Counted from the first letter of the stretch, positions 45,401-54,083 are shown. The stretch: 64,000 nucleotides of DNA from an uncultured Monoglobus sp. (GCA_947628795.1 CANRBF010000003.1:1-64000), one strand, 5' to 3'. The notes: a model not told the origin generated them from the sequence alone. Program-made: numbers and translations.

Positions 45401-48296
45401 CACCGGACACAAGTCCGCCTGGAATGGGCTGAGTCGCCGCCGCCTGATAATCATTGGTCGTAAACGTATAGGTCTCGCCGTAATGCTTTTCGATCGTTTT
45501 CTTCAGCTCAAGCTTTATGGGACGCTGTATCGAAATATATCCCGTGGTGCTGAGTTTGGCGGTCGTGAGCGTATAATTCGCCGCGTCTTTGCCCTCAAGA
45601 GCGTTCTCGCCGCTGACGTTAACAGTTACATCCTTGGGGCTGTACGGTTCAACGTACGCCGAGCTGAACGTCGCGGTAAACGCGCTTGCCTTGACAGAAA
45701 CCTCGTCCGAGGCTCCGACTTTTTTCTTGAATCCCACCTTTGACGGGTCTATCTCCGCGGTTGTGGTGCCGTCATACATTTTAGTCTTTACGCTTCCGGA
45801 TTTAAAAGTCAATTCAAGCTTATACGGATTGATCGTCATGATTGCGTTCACAGAGTCCGGAGCGAAATATTGATCGTTATTAGCCAAGGTTTCGGCGTGC
45901 ACCTTATACACGCCCGCGTCTTTGGGCATCTGCTCGGTATATCCGCCTTCCTCGGTGAACTGTTCATCTTCGGTAAAATTCCTGTCGGCGCCGTCCTCAA
46001 GCTTTTTGTAAACAACTTTGACGTTTCTGCCTATATCTATAACGCCTAATCTGTCCCACTTGACGGTCGGCTTCTGAGCGCTGCCATTGTATGTCTTTTC
46101 AAGACTTGACAATGTGAGATTTGAATCTCTTCTTCCCGAAACCGTGATACTTACAGAAGCCTCTTCGGGAGTGTTGTAATTATCCGTATCCTGCGGTTTA
46201 AACTGATATTTTTTTGAAATGGTTCCGGTTGTTCCCACAGGGATATCTTCATCCGGATCTACCCACTCCAGCGATCCTGCTACCTCTTGGTGTGAATACG
46301 GATTCACGTAGAAACCCGAAAGCTTTGACGCCGAAAGCTTAACTCCGTCATTGATCGCGCTCGCTTTTACGTTATTATATTTCGGGGTCGTTTTTTCAAC
46401 GGTTATGCCGTTTTCGCAACCCGCTTTAAGCTTAACGTCATAATTACCGGTGCTCTGTCCTTCACCGACGCTATATTCATAAGGTCCGCCTTTTACTGTC
46501 GCCTCCGTACCCATTCCTACGCTCTGGATAACAACGCCAAGCTCCGCCGCCGTCTTATTGCTTTCAAGCAGTTGTCCGCCTTTTTCGTAAACATTGCAGG
46601 TTATATCCGCCGCCGTAAGCTCCTTGCCGTATGGCTTTGTCGTGGACAGAGGCTCGATATCGACCTCTTTTGGGCTGACCGTGATGTCAATATCATACCT
46701 TTGAGGAACGCGGTAATTGCTGGTTATGTTATAGGAATATATCTGACCGTGATGCGTTCCGACGCTCAAGCCCTTTTTCGGAGTGATCTCCACTATGGCG
46801 TAGTTTTTCCATTCCGAATGACCGTTGTCTATATCGGCCTTGGTCGGAATATAAAACAAAGATTTGCCCGCGTCAAGACCGCCGCTTGAATAATCCTTTT
46901 TAGCTTCATCGTCGGTATTTACATTTATGGTCTTAACCGTGAATACATCGTTTGAGGAATTTGTACTGATGCTCGATCGCTGATTTCCCGTGTTCACAAC
47001 GCGCAGCCTAAGCGGCTCGATCGTCGCCTCGGGCTGATATTCTACCTCTTTCGGCTCCGCGCTTGCGCTCAGCAGCTGATTATACGATGCCGCGGGCGGC
47101 GTGGGTGTCGGACCCTCGGATGCCTCGGGAGGCGCGGTCGGAAAAGCCGCTGTGTTGCTATCGTCATCCAATTGGTATTCGTAGGAATAATCTACGGGCG
47201 CGGTGAGCACAGCCTCAAGTGTTATTTTGTTGTCATTCTCGTCTCCGTCAGCATCGCCGGCGGGAACTTTCGCGCCGGCGCTTTCGGCGGCTTCTCCGTC
47301 TTTGACTATTTTCCAATAGCCTATGACCTTCTTCTTATCATCGTCCGTTCCGTCGCTAACCTGCGAGGTGTCAACGCTCGGATCGATGATCGTTATCCAG
47401 TCGCCGACCATAGCAAGCTCGGTTATGCTTGTTTGATCCTTTTTCTCGGGTTCATTCGCGCAGATAAGCTTGTATCCCTTTGCCGCATCTTCCGTGCTGA
47501 GTTTATATTCGACCTCAACAATATCAAGAGATTTTTCATTAACCAAATCTCTGTTCGCGCAATGCATAAGCTGCTCTTTATTATTTTTTTCGTCATCTGT
47601 CGGATAAAGCCTCATCAGGCTCACGGTATACTTGCCTACCTGATACTCGTTCGTGTCGTCTTTGTCGAACATTGCGTCTGTTCCGAGCTGCCAGCCGTGG
47701 TACCTATGTTCGGTTTCATTATCGGTAAACTCTTCTTTGACTCCGCCCTCAATACCGTTATCGGGGATCATTGTAGCAGCCGGATGAGGAGTTGCATCCG
47801 GACCATCCGGTCCGTGCTGGGGACGCGAAACAACCAGCTGATAATATTTGCCGTCGAGCGTATATGTTCTTGATGCCTCATCAAAATCCGCCACATGATC
47901 AATCCTGTTTGAAAATTCCACCCAAAGCAGTTTTGGGGGAACACTTTGACCCTTAAAAATGCTCGAGGTAGCCGGGTGCTGCCTGAAGTTCGCGTTGATT
48001 ATGTAGACCGCCTCGCCCTTCGGGTCAAGCGTTGGTTTGGGCGACGCGCTTTCTGCCGCAAGCTCTATGCCCGCTTCCGCCGCTTCGATCTCCGCCATTT
48101 CGTCGATCGGCTCAGCCGCGATCGTCTCGGGCTGCGCTGCTTCTTCTGTTTCGATTTGCTCTTGAAGCGCTGCCTCGGCCTGCTCGGCGATTATCGCCTC
48201 GTCCGCGCCCGTCGGCTCGGCTGCCGCTAATGACGGCACCAATGCCAATATCATCGACAGCGCCAGCAGCAATGATAAAAATTTTCTGTTCTTCAT
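42462..48296 (-). CDS. Large secreted repeat protein with MBG-like domains
   Basis: 1944 residues. A signal peptide (1-27) ends in SLAAAEP. The body is a chain of beta-rich repeats with recurring KTYNG, KPYGKEL, KHYGETYTFT and KMYDGTT motifs, typical of MBG/YDG domains of adhesins. A fibronectin-like segment (about 1530-1630) contains TYTGATLNGRVD. A tandem Thr-Pro linker lies at about 1754-1829. The C-terminus ends in a small beta domain with no LPxTG or S-layer repeat, so the mode of attachment is unclear. It is probably a surface adhesin or matrix protein. Monocistronic, with a consensus promoter, a long leader of about 210 nt and a strong terminator. Confidence 0.82.
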   Translation of the reverse strand: MKNRKFLSLLLALSMILALVPSLAAAEPTGADEAIIAEQAEAALQEQIETEEAAQPETIAAEPIDEMAEIEAAEAGIELAAESASPKPTLDPKGEAVYIINANFRQHPATSSIFKGQSVPPKLLWVEFSNRIDHVADFDEASRTYTLDGKYYQLVVSRPQHGPDGPDATPHPAATMIPDNGIEGGVKEEFTDNETEHRYHGWQLGTDAMFDKDDTNEYQVGKYTVSLMRLYPTDDEKNNKEQLMHCANRDLVNEKSLDIVEVEYKLSTEDAAKGYKLICANEPEKKDQTSITELAMVGDWITIIDPSVDTSQVSDGTDDDKKKVIGYWKIVKDGEAAESAGAKVPAGDADGDENDNKITLEAVLTAPVDYSYEYQLDDDSNTAAFPTAPPEASEGPTPTPPAASYNQLLSASAEPKEVEYQPEATIEPLRLRVVNTGNQRSSISTNSSNDVFTVKTINVNTDDEAKKDYSSGGLDAGKSLFYIPTKADIDNGHSEWKNYAIVEITPKKGLSVGTHHGQIYSYNITSNYRVPQRYDIDITVSPKEVDIEPLSTTKPYGKELTAADITCNVYEKGGQLLESNKTAAELGVVIQSVGMGTEATVKGGPYEYSVGEGQSTGNYDVKLKAGCENGITVEKTTPKYNNVKASAINDGVKLSASKLSGFYVNPYSHQEVAGSLEWVDPDEDIPVGTTGTISKKYQFKPQDTDNYNTPEEASVSITVSGRRDSNLTLSSLEKTYNGSAQKPTVKWDRLGVIDIGRNVKVVYKKLEDGADRNFTEDEQFTEEGGYTEQMPKDAGVYKVHAETLANNDQYFAPDSVNAIMTINPYKLELTFKSGSVKTKMYDGTTTAEIDPSKVGFKKKVGASDEVSVKASAFTATFSSAYVEPYSPKDVTVNVSGENALEGKDAANYTLTTAKLSTTGYISIQRPIKLELKKTIEKHYGETYTFTTNDYQAAATQPIPGGLVSGESVENVRATLKAEKNGVDGTTANAQVGEYPVTASAPKTDNYNYEITGGTLGNLSVIKTQPQEISVNADNGKAGNTLKSLEDEHFTGTFQNPYSHEDVKGKIEWVDPDEVLRTDKSKYEYRFTPEDLTNYEVITGTVTVVVTDKEAAKIAEWNVPSAAPYDGQPRIATIRAESPNAQTAVEYKKTDIELHDTSAEDGWTPVPPVNAGTYLVRGTIFAFDDFAENVANGTIEILQAEPKGSVTASNVDKGANLGDSQLTATFTGVDNAPLAGAATWNTQNGVAPNAIPVAPDTEYEWIFVPEDKNYKPVTGKTTIGFNVDTRKADAVIYNLPANYDELGDYAYVNVDKSIFKVGDAVRFYGDQAMTNPESERFVITDEMNGWTLVNIDDDALNTQKGTLYLNIEGSTSVAPIEYKAEIGFMLDPAQLYLKPSTTDNITVKTSDETYVIENIKWTLDQSDIAEVNGSTSGASITGVKSGSSRLTAEAEFKHPDVNMSDKMVTVTNVALVNVTEDDPPKYTYTTNDATDITYTGATLNGRVDITLPEGSTITPVASCKFELWEDGSVEKTVYDSGLILRESGDYNVAVDGLKPDTTYCYRAFGAQSDTEAEVKTFTTGSAPVPTATPTAEPETSAAPNVIPVTDVQSSGDTTAEPVDLTAGTGYNDEVKAVFGDNFAEVADNKITGIDNESVVTAPVTIKEKGDYEFEVLAVGDKDNNVITLTPVLAAEGFTNQKLDAEASVGKAGGEDVYLYTYIAKDLDPGNYTVTYKSATQAEASDYIAMAIVKLTEEPAPTPGETDTPTATPGTTTPTATPGTTDTPTPTPGTTDTPTATPGTTDTPTATPGTTTAPTATPGTTDNPTATPGTTTEPAPTSTPTSGPEETLVPTIEPDKSAVYGEKPVMDKENIRASIINNTGGEVWFIAAAYRDEAMIDVKIEKVPVGTNPVNTKFNADYSADSAVDVMFYLWDAKTLKPYTAPIPGK
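42808..43035. repeat. 27-33-bp tandem repeat encoding Thr-Pro linker
   Basis: About eight imperfect copies of a roughly 30-bp unit, encoding variants of TPTATPGTTD. The repeat lies within the surface protein gene, and copy number may vary between strains. Confidence 0.85.
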
Positions 48297-48514
48297 AATA
48301 CTTCCTCCTTAGCCTTTTCATTGTTGCCTGATTTTTTATTATTCCCTTTACTTACGATCCGAAAATACGAACCTAATTCTCAGCTTATTCTTGCCTGATT
48401 TTTGCCTTAATTCTTACCGTTGTAAATATTTTTATATTGTATCGTTATTTTTTTCACAATTGTCGGATTAAACATCAAATTCAGCCCTGTTTCAGGGTCT
48501 GAAATCCTATAATA

Positions 48515-48543
48515 ATCATACACTATAACGGCCTCTTTGTCAA
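48515..48543 (-). promoter_or_regulatory. Promoter of the surface protein gene
   Basis: TTGACA (48538-48543), 17 bp, TATGAT (48515-48520) on the minus strand. Confidence 0.75.
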
Positions 48544-48556
48544 TAGTAAAAATTAA

Positions 48557-48588
48557 CGTAGGGAATAGGAAAATAGAATCCGGGGACT
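48557..48588 (-). repeat. Four-heptamer dispersed repeat, copy 2
   Basis: Read on the minus strand: AGTCCCC, GGATTCT, ATTTTCCT (one extra base), ATTCCCT, then ACG. Degenerate relative of the copies at 1544 and 51082. Confidence 0.5.
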
Positions 48589-48590
48589 AG

Positions 48591-48638
48591 GGCTCCCCCC
48601 TCAGTCAGCTGCGCTGACAGCTCCCCCGAGGGGGAGCC
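48591..48638. repeat. Dispersed double-hairpin element, copy 2 (CAGCTG variant)
   Basis: GGCTCCCCCC, then GTCAGC-TGC-GCTGAC, then CTCCCCC/GGGGGAG. It has the same layout as the 1423 element with a different hairpin sequence. Confidence 0.65.
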
Positions 48639-48645
48639 AATATTT

Positions 48646-48692
48646 GCCTCCTCCCGGGAGGAGGTGTCAGGCGTAAGCCTGACGGAGGTGGG
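48646..48692. repeat. Dispersed double-hairpin element, copy 3 (inverted)
   Basis: The reverse complement is almost identical to 1423-1468: CCCACCTCC, GTCAGGC-TTAC-GCCTGAC, and a CCTCC/GGAGG hairpin. It lies in opposite orientation between two CAGCTG-type modules. Confidence 0.7.
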
Positions 48693-48694
48693 AA

Positions 48695-48725
48695 CGTAGG
48701 GACTAGGGAATAGAATCTAGGGACT
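48695..48725 (-). repeat. Four-heptamer dispersed repeat, copy 3
   Basis: Read on the minus strand: AGTCCCT, AGATTCT, ATTCCCT, AGTCCCT, then ACG. With copy 2 and the hairpin modules it forms a direct duplication with a period of about 138 bp. Confidence 0.55.
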
Positions 48726-48728
48726 AGA

Positions 48729-48782
48729 GCTCCCCCTCAGTCAGCTGCGCTGACAGCTCCCCCTCCTAAAGGAAGGGGAGCC
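48729..48782. repeat. Dispersed double-hairpin element, copy 4 (CAGCTG variant)
   Basis: GCTCCCCCTCA, GTCAGC-TGC-GCTGAC, CTCCCC...GGGGAGCC. It ends 6 bp before the spoVT stop codon and may help to terminate that gene. Confidence 0.65.
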
Positions 48783-48787
48783 TTATT

Positions 48788-49324
48788 TTATTCAAGAGCT
48801 TTGCTCAAAAAGCCGGCGGCGGTCTCAGCGAGCTTTTGCTCTACCTCGTTCATGCTTTTTTCGGGCTCGGCGATAAATATTACCGTTCCCACGGGGTCGC
48901 CGTCATGTACGATCGGAGCCACAACTCCGGCCTTGTACTTGTCGCTGTCGTCGATTATCTTGATGCTGCCGCCCTCGTCGGTCGAGCAGAACAGCGATTT
49001 TTTCTCCATTATGCGCTCGACCTCGCCCGACACGCGCTTTTCCTTGAGCTCGCGCTTGCCCGTGCCGCTGGCGGCTATAACGCTGTCCTTGTCGGTTATG
49101 CAGGTCAAAAGTCCGGTCGACTTGTTGAGCGTGTCGGCGTACTGCAGCGCGAACTCGCCCAGCTCGCCGATCGGCGAGTATTTTTTAAATATCACCTCGC
49201 CGTCACTCCCGGTAAAAATTTCCAGCGGATCGCCCTCATGGATCCTTAAAGTTCTTCTTATTTCTTTCGGTATTACTATTCTTCCCAGGTCATCTATTCT
49301 TCTGACAATTCCTGTCGCTTTCAT
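48788..49324 (-). CDS. spoVT: Stage V sporulation protein T
   Basis: AbrB-family regulator of forespore genes under sigma-G. 178 residues. The N-terminal swapped-hairpin DNA-binding domain has the near-invariant KATGIVRRIDDLGRIVIPKE and EIFTGSDGEVIFKKYSPI, and a GAF-like C-terminal domain covers about 60-178. AAAGGAG precedes the start. No clear sigma-A promoter is seen, as expected for a forespore gene. Confidence 0.96.
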   Translation of the reverse strand: MKATGIVRRIDDLGRIVIPKEIRRTLRIHEGDPLEIFTGSDGEVIFKKYSPIGELGEFALQYADTLNKSTGLLTCITDKDSVIAASGTGKRELKEKRVSGEVERIMEKKSLFCSTDEGGSIKIIDDSDKYKAGVVAPIVHDGDPVGTVIFIAEPEKSMNEVEQKLAETAAGFLSKALE

Positions 49325-49516
49325 ATATATTATCGCTCCTTTATTCTGAATTTAATAAACAAATTTGGCTTTAAAACAAAATCTGTAACAATATTATCTG
49401 TAAACCGCGGTATTAATATACTCCGATGTTAGGTGGAATAATTTTGAAATATTTTATATTTTAATTAAAATTTATGTAAAAAATCGGAAGGTTATGTAAT
49501 TTTTGAAAATAACATA

Positions 49517-49545
49517 TTGATATTTTATTATTGATATGGTAAAAT
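49517..49545 (+). promoter_or_regulatory. trkA promoter
   Basis: TTGATA (49517-49522), 17 bp, TAAAAT (49540-49545). The leader is about 65 nt long, too short for a c-di-AMP riboswitch. Confidence 0.65.
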
Positions 49546-49616
49546 AAAAATGTTAGGCAATTAACGCTAAGTTATTATTGGCTTTTTTGGATATATCGCT
49601 ATATGGAGGAGTGTTT

Positions 49617-51020
49617 ATGTCTATACTCAGAAAATTTATGCCGAACAAGGGCAAGACCTTGAAGATCATAATCGTCGGCACCGGAAAGGTGGGCTCGACC
49701 CTCGCCGGAAAGCTGGCCGAGGAGGGCTGCGACGTTACGATCGTGGACAAGAACCGCGAAGTTGTGGATAAGCTCGCCGAGGCCTATGACATTATGGGCG
49801 TCGTGGGCAACGGCTCAAGCTACGGCACGCTGATCGAGGCGGGCGTTGAGAGCGCCGATCTGATCATCGCGGTCACCGACAGCGACGAGCTGAATCTGCT
49901 GTGCTGCACGCTCGCGAAAAAGGTGGGCGACTGCACCGCGGTCGCCAGAGTGCGCGACCCCGACTACAGCGACGAGCTGGATTATCTCAGAGACAAGCTG
50001 GGGATCTCTATCATAATCAATCCCGAGCTTGAGGCCGCGAAGGAGATCGCGAGGATCCTGCATTTTCCGCTGGCTATCTCGGTCAACTCGTTCGCCAAGG
50101 GAGCCGCGGAGCTTATCAAGTTCAAGATACCGCCGAACAATTTTCTCGACGGCATGAGGCTTTCGAGCTTTCAGAACAACAGCTCGTTCAATGTTCTGAT
50201 ATGCATCGTGGAAAGGGGCGACTTGGTCTATATCCCCAACGGAACCTTCGAGCTGCGCTCGGGCGATATAATATCGTTTATCGCAACGCCGCACGACTCG
50301 TTTGAATTTTTCAAGCGCATAAATATCGAGACCAGAAACGTCAGCTCGGCTATGATAATCGGAGGCGGAAAGACCTCATTCTATCTGGCGCGGCAGCTTG
50401 TGCGCACCGGTATGGACGTTAAGATAATCGAGGTAAATCCCGCGCGCTGCGAGGAGCTCAGTAATCTTCTGCCCGACGACGTTGTTATCGTGAACGGCAA
50501 CGGAACCGACGAAACGCTGCTCAATCAGGAGGATATCACCCACGCCGGAGCGCTTATCCCGCTCACGGGTATCGACGAGGAAAACGTGCTGCTCTCGCTC
50601 TACGGCATGAAGGTGGCGCCGGGGATAAAGGCTATCACCAAGGTCAACCACATAAACTTTTCCAGCGTTATCAACGAGCTGGAGCTTGGCAGCGTGGTAT
50701 ACCCGAGGCGAATGACCGCCGAGACTATCATAAAATACGTCCGCGCCAGGAAAAACACCATCGGCAGCGATATAGTGACGCTTTATCACCTGTCAAACGA
50801 CAGAGTAGAGGCGATAGAGTTCAACGTCCACGGTGAGCTCAAGCATACCGATAAGCCGCTCAAGGACTTGAAGCTCAAGGACAATCTGCTGATAGCTTGC
50901 ATTTACAGAGACGGCAGAGCGTTTATCCCGGGCGGCGATGACATGCTCAAGGCGGGCGACTCGGTGACGATCGTCACAACTCACAAGGGACTCAGCAGCA
51001 TAGAAGAGATCTTTGACTGA
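49617..51020 (+). CDS. trkA: Trk potassium uptake system, regulatory subunit TrkA
   Basis: Cytoplasmic NAD-binding gating subunit for TrkH. 467 residues from the ATG at 49617 with GGAGG 7 bp upstream. It is a full-length duplicated form: RCK-N domain 1 with GTGKVG at 21-26, RCK-C 1, RCK-N domain 2 with IIGGGKTSFYLA near 243, and RCK-C 2. It is followed 114 bp later by trkH. Confidence 0.95.
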   Translation: MSILRKFMPNKGKTLKIIIVGTGKVGSTLAGKLAEEGCDVTIVDKNREVVDKLAEAYDIMGVVGNGSSYGTLIEAGVESADLIIAVTDSDELNLLCCTLAKKVGDCTAVARVRDPDYSDELDYLRDKLGISIIINPELEAAKEIARILHFPLAISVNSFAKGAAELIKFKIPPNNFLDGMRLSSFQNNSSFNVLICIVERGDLVYIPNGTFELRSGDIISFIATPHDSFEFFKRINIETRNVSSAMIIGGGKTSFYLARQLVRTGMDVKIIEVNPARCEELSNLLPDDVVIVNGNGTDETLLNQEDITHAGALIPLTGIDEENVLLSLYGMKVAPGIKAITKVNHINFSSVINELELGSVVYPRRMTAETIIKYVRARKNTIGSDIVTLYHLSNDRVEAIEFNVHGELKHTDKPLKDLKLKDNLLIACIYRDGRAFIPGGDDMLKAGDSVTIVTTHKGLSSIEEIFD

Positions 51021-51081
51021 TCTCTTAGATCTTAACCGTAACATTCGCGGGATGATATTTAAGATTTTCGCTTAATTATTT

Positions 51082-51117
51082 CCGCGTAATCACTATTCAC
51101 TAATCCCTAATCACTAC
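51082..51117 (+). repeat. Four-heptamer dispersed repeat, copy 4
   Basis: CCGCGT, then AATCACT, ATTCACT, AATCCCT, AATCACT, then AC. Same frame and flanks as the copy at 1544-1579. It sits just upstream of the trkH ribosome site. Confidence 0.65.
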
Positions 51118-51134
51118 GTTGGGAGGTCATAGCT

Positions 51135-52610
51135 TTGAATTTTAAGGCTGTTAGTTATATACTGGGCTGGATATTGAACATTGAGGGCGCGCTGCTGCTC
51201 CTGCCTTTTCTGGTGGGAATAATATACGGCGAGCCTCAGGCCTATTCGTTTTTGATAATGGCGGTCGTGTGCGTGGCGTGCGGCGGTATTTCGATATTCA
51301 AAAAGCCCAAGAACCTGACATTTTATACCCGCGAGGGTTTTGCCGTAACGGCTCTCACCTGGATCGTGATGAGTCTTTTCGGCTGCATGCCGTTTGTGAT
51401 AAACGGCGATATACCCAATTTCACCGACGCGTTTTTCGAGACCGTGTCGGGCTTTACCACCACGGGAGCCAGCATACTCAACGATGTTGAGGCGCTGTCG
51501 CACGCGTCGCTTTTCTGGCGCAGCTTCACCCACTGGATAGGCGGCATGGGCGTTCTGGTGTTCCTGCTGGCGCTGATCCCGATGACGGGCGGCTCGCCAA
51601 TGAACATCATGAAGGCCGAAAGCCCCGGCCCCACGGTAAGCAAGCTGCTGCCCAAGGTGCGCGAGACCGCGGTCGTGCTTTACGCGATATACATAACGCT
51701 GACCGTGGCGGAGTTTTTGTTTTTGATAGCGGGCCGCATGCCCGTGTTTGACGCGGTCACCACCGCCGTGGGCACCGCGGGAACCGGAGGCTTCGGCATA
51801 AAGGGAGACAGCATGGCGAGCTATTCGCCCTATATCCAATGGGTAGTCGGCGTGTTCATGATGCTGTTCGGCGTCAATTTCGCGGTGTACTTTTTGCTGT
51901 ACAGAAGGAAGTTCCGCGCCGCCGCCTCTCACGAGGAAGCCAGATATTACATAATCATAATCCTGCTGGCGGTGGCTCTAATCACCGGTTCTCTGTATGT
52001 CACGGGCTCGATGCCCGAGATGGGATTCGCCGACAAGGTGCGTCACGTGTTCTTCCAGGTGGCGTCTATCATAACCACCACCGGATTTTCGACGATCGAC
52101 TACGAGGCACTGTGGCCGCAGTTCGCGGTGATGATACTGCTCGGTCTGATGTTTATGGGCGCCTGCGCCGGCAGCACGGGCGGCGGAATCAAGGTCTCGA
52201 GGATCGTGACCCTGCACCGCACCGTCAAAAAAGAGATAACTCTGTTTTTCCATCCCAAGCGCGTCATGAGCGTGAGAAGCGAGGGCAAGACCGTTCCCGC
52301 CGAAACGATACGCTCGATAAACGTGTTTATCTGCGCTTATATTTTCGTGTACGTGGCGTCGGTGCTGCTGATCTCGTTTGACGGCTACGACTTTACCACA
52401 AACTTTTCGGCGATAGCTGCGACCATAAACAACATCGGACCCGGTCTCGGAAAGGCGGGCCCGTCCGAGTGCTTCTCGCTGTTCTCCGGCTTTTCGAAAT
52501 ACGTCATGGCGTTTGACATGCTGGCGGGCAGACTTGAGCTTTATCCCATGCTGGTGCTGCTGGCGCCCGAGTTCTGGAAAAGCGTTATCCCTATCCGCAG
52601 AAACAGATAA
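51135..52610 (+). CDS. trkH: Trk potassium uptake system, channel subunit TrkH
   Basis: Membrane K+ channel subunit, 491 residues with ten or more helices and four pore repeats. Selectivity loops are visible as TTTGASIL, GTAGTGGFG, ITTTGFSTID and NNIGPGLG, each with the expected glycine. It starts at a TTG 8 bp after GGGAGG. Works with TrkA, encoded upstream. Confidence 0.95.
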   Translation: MNFKAVSYILGWILNIEGALLLLPFLVGIIYGEPQAYSFLIMAVVCVACGGISIFKKPKNLTFYTREGFAVTALTWIVMSLFGCMPFVINGDIPNFTDAFFETVSGFTTTGASILNDVEALSHASLFWRSFTHWIGGMGVLVFLLALIPMTGGSPMNIMKAESPGPTVSKLLPKVRETAVVLYAIYITLTVAEFLFLIAGRMPVFDAVTTAVGTAGTGGFGIKGDSMASYSPYIQWVVGVFMMLFGVNFAVYFLLYRRKFRAAASHEEARYYIIIILLAVALITGSLYVTGSMPEMGFADKVRHVFFQVASIITTTGFSTIDYEALWPQFAVMILLGLMFMGACAGSTGGGIKVSRIVTLHRTVKKEITLFFHPKRVMSVRSEGKTVPAETIRSINVFICAYIFVYVASVLLISFDGYDFTTNFSAIAATINNIGPGLGKAGPSECFSLFSGFSKYVMAFDMLAGRLELYPMLVLLAPEFWKSVIPIRRNR

Positions 52611-52651
52611 TCAAATAAAAATCATATATACAAAGAAAGGAGACATGAACA

Positions 52652-54019
52652 ATGTCTGAAATTCCCTACAAAATATATCTGAGCGAGAGCGAGATGCCCA
52701 AACAGTGGTACAACCTCCGCGCGGATATGAAAAACAAACCCGCTCCGCTGCTGAATCCCGGCACGCTTCAGCCGATGAAGGCGGAGGAGCTGGAAGGCGT
52801 TTTCTGCGCCGATCTGGTTGCTCAGGAGCTTGACAACGACACAGCGTATTTTGACATTCCCGAGGAGATCCTGAACTTCTACAAGATGTACCGCCCGTCG
52901 CCTTTGGTTCGCGCGTACTGTCTTGAGAAAAAGCTCGGCACCCCCGCAAAGATATATTATAAATTCGAGGGCAACAACACAAGCGGAAGCCATAAGCTGA
53001 ACTCGGCGATCGCTCAGGCCTATTACGCCAAGAAGCAGGGCCTGAAGGGCGTTACCACCGAGACTGGCGCGGGCCAGTGGGGCACGGCTCTCTCTATGGC
53101 GTGCGCGTACTTTGACCTCGACTGCAAGGTTTATATGGTAAAGGTTTCGTACGAGCAAAAGCCGTTCCGCCGCGAGGTCATGAGGACCTACGGCGCGTCG
53201 GTCACACCCTCGCCCTCAACAGAGACCGAGGTCGGCAGAAAGATACTCGCCGAGCATCCCGGAACCACGGGCAGCCTGGGCTGCGCCATTTCCGAGGCGG
53301 TGGAAAAGGCCGTTTCGACCGACGGTTACAGATATGTTCTGGGCAGCGTTCTGAATCAGGTATTGCTGCACCAGTCGATCATCGGCCTTGAGACCAAGAT
53401 AGCTCTTGACAAGGTCGGCGAAAAGGCCGACATCATCGTCGGCTGCGCGGGCGGCGGCTCGAACCTTGGCGGCCTTATCTCGCCGTTTATGGGCGAAAAG
53501 CTGCGCGGTGAGAACGACTACAGAGTTATCGCTATCGAGCCCTCGTCCTGCCCCAGCTTCACGAGAGGCAAGTTCGCTTATGACTTCTGCGACACCGGAA
53601 TGGTTTGCCCCCTGGCAAAGATGTACACTCTGGGCAGCGGTTTTATTCCCGCTCCCAACCATGCGGGCGGACTGCGCTACCACGGCATGAGCTCGATCCT
53701 GTCGCAGCTCTATCACGACGGCCTGATGGAAGCCAGATCGTACAAGCAGACCGAGGTATTCGAGGCGGCCGAGATGTTCGCGCGCTGCGAGGGCATACTG
53801 CCCGCTCCCGAGAGCAGCCACGCCATCAAGGGCGCTATAGACGAGGCCATGAAGTGCAAGGAAAGCGGCGAGGAAAAGACCATCGTGTTCGGCCTCACCG
53901 GCACCGGATATTTCGATATGGTAGCCTACGAGAAGTTCCACGACGGCGAAATGACCGACTATGTCCCCACAGACGAGGAGATCGAGGAATATCTCAAAAA
54001 GCTTCCCAAGACCGAATAA
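52652..54019 (+). CDS. trpB: TrpB-like PLP enzyme (tryptophan synthase beta, TrpB2 type)
   Basis: 455 residues, longer than TrpB1 (~400). PLP-binding lysine in NNTSGSHKLNSA, glycine-rich phosphate loop CAGGGSNLGG, and the TrpB2-type N-terminus (YNLRADM). It makes tryptophan from indole and serine. No trpA or other trp gene is adjacent, so it may salvage free indole. It follows trkH by 41 bp with AAAGGAG and ends in a good terminator. Confidence 0.93.
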   Translation: MSEIPYKIYLSESEMPKQWYNLRADMKNKPAPLLNPGTLQPMKAEELEGVFCADLVAQELDNDTAYFDIPEEILNFYKMYRPSPLVRAYCLEKKLGTPAKIYYKFEGNNTSGSHKLNSAIAQAYYAKKQGLKGVTTETGAGQWGTALSMACAYFDLDCKVYMVKVSYEQKPFRREVMRTYGASVTPSPSTETEVGRKILAEHPGTTGSLGCAISEAVEKAVSTDGYRYVLGSVLNQVLLHQSIIGLETKIALDKVGEKADIIVGCAGGGSNLGGLISPFMGEKLRGENDYRVIAIEPSSCPSFTRGKFAYDFCDTGMVCPLAKMYTLGSGFIPAPNHAGGLRYHGMSSILSQLYHDGLMEARSYKQTEVFEAAEMFARCEGILPAPESSHAIKGAIDEAMKCKESGEEKTIVFGLTGTGYFDMVAYEKFHDGEMTDYVPTDEEIEEYLKKLPKTE

Positions 54020-54036
54020 TCAATAAAAACAAAAGG

Positions 54037-54075
54037 AGCCGCCGTCGGCATAACAGCTGACAGCGGCTTTTATAT
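54037..54075 (+). terminator. trpB terminator
   Basis: AGCCGC (54037-54042) pairs with GCGGCT (54063-54068), with a further GTC/GAC and GC pairing inside, followed by TTTTATATTG. Confidence 0.8.
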
Positions 54076-54083
54076 TGTTTAAT

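Larger units (their letters stand above)
48297..48787. other. Leader of the surface protein and repeat cluster
   Basis: A 490-bp stretch between the surface protein and spoVT. From 48297 to about 48508 it is the leader of the surface protein mRNA, with a TTCAG-CCCTG hairpin near its 5' end and two copies of TTGCCTGATTTTT. From 48557 to 48782 it is a cluster of dispersed repeats: two four-heptamer copies and three double-hairpin modules. No gene is seen. Confidence 0.7.

Noticed and set aside
49325-49616. c-di-AMP riboswitch upstream of trkA
   Set aside because: The transcript leader from the visible promoter is only about 65 nt and shows no matching structure.
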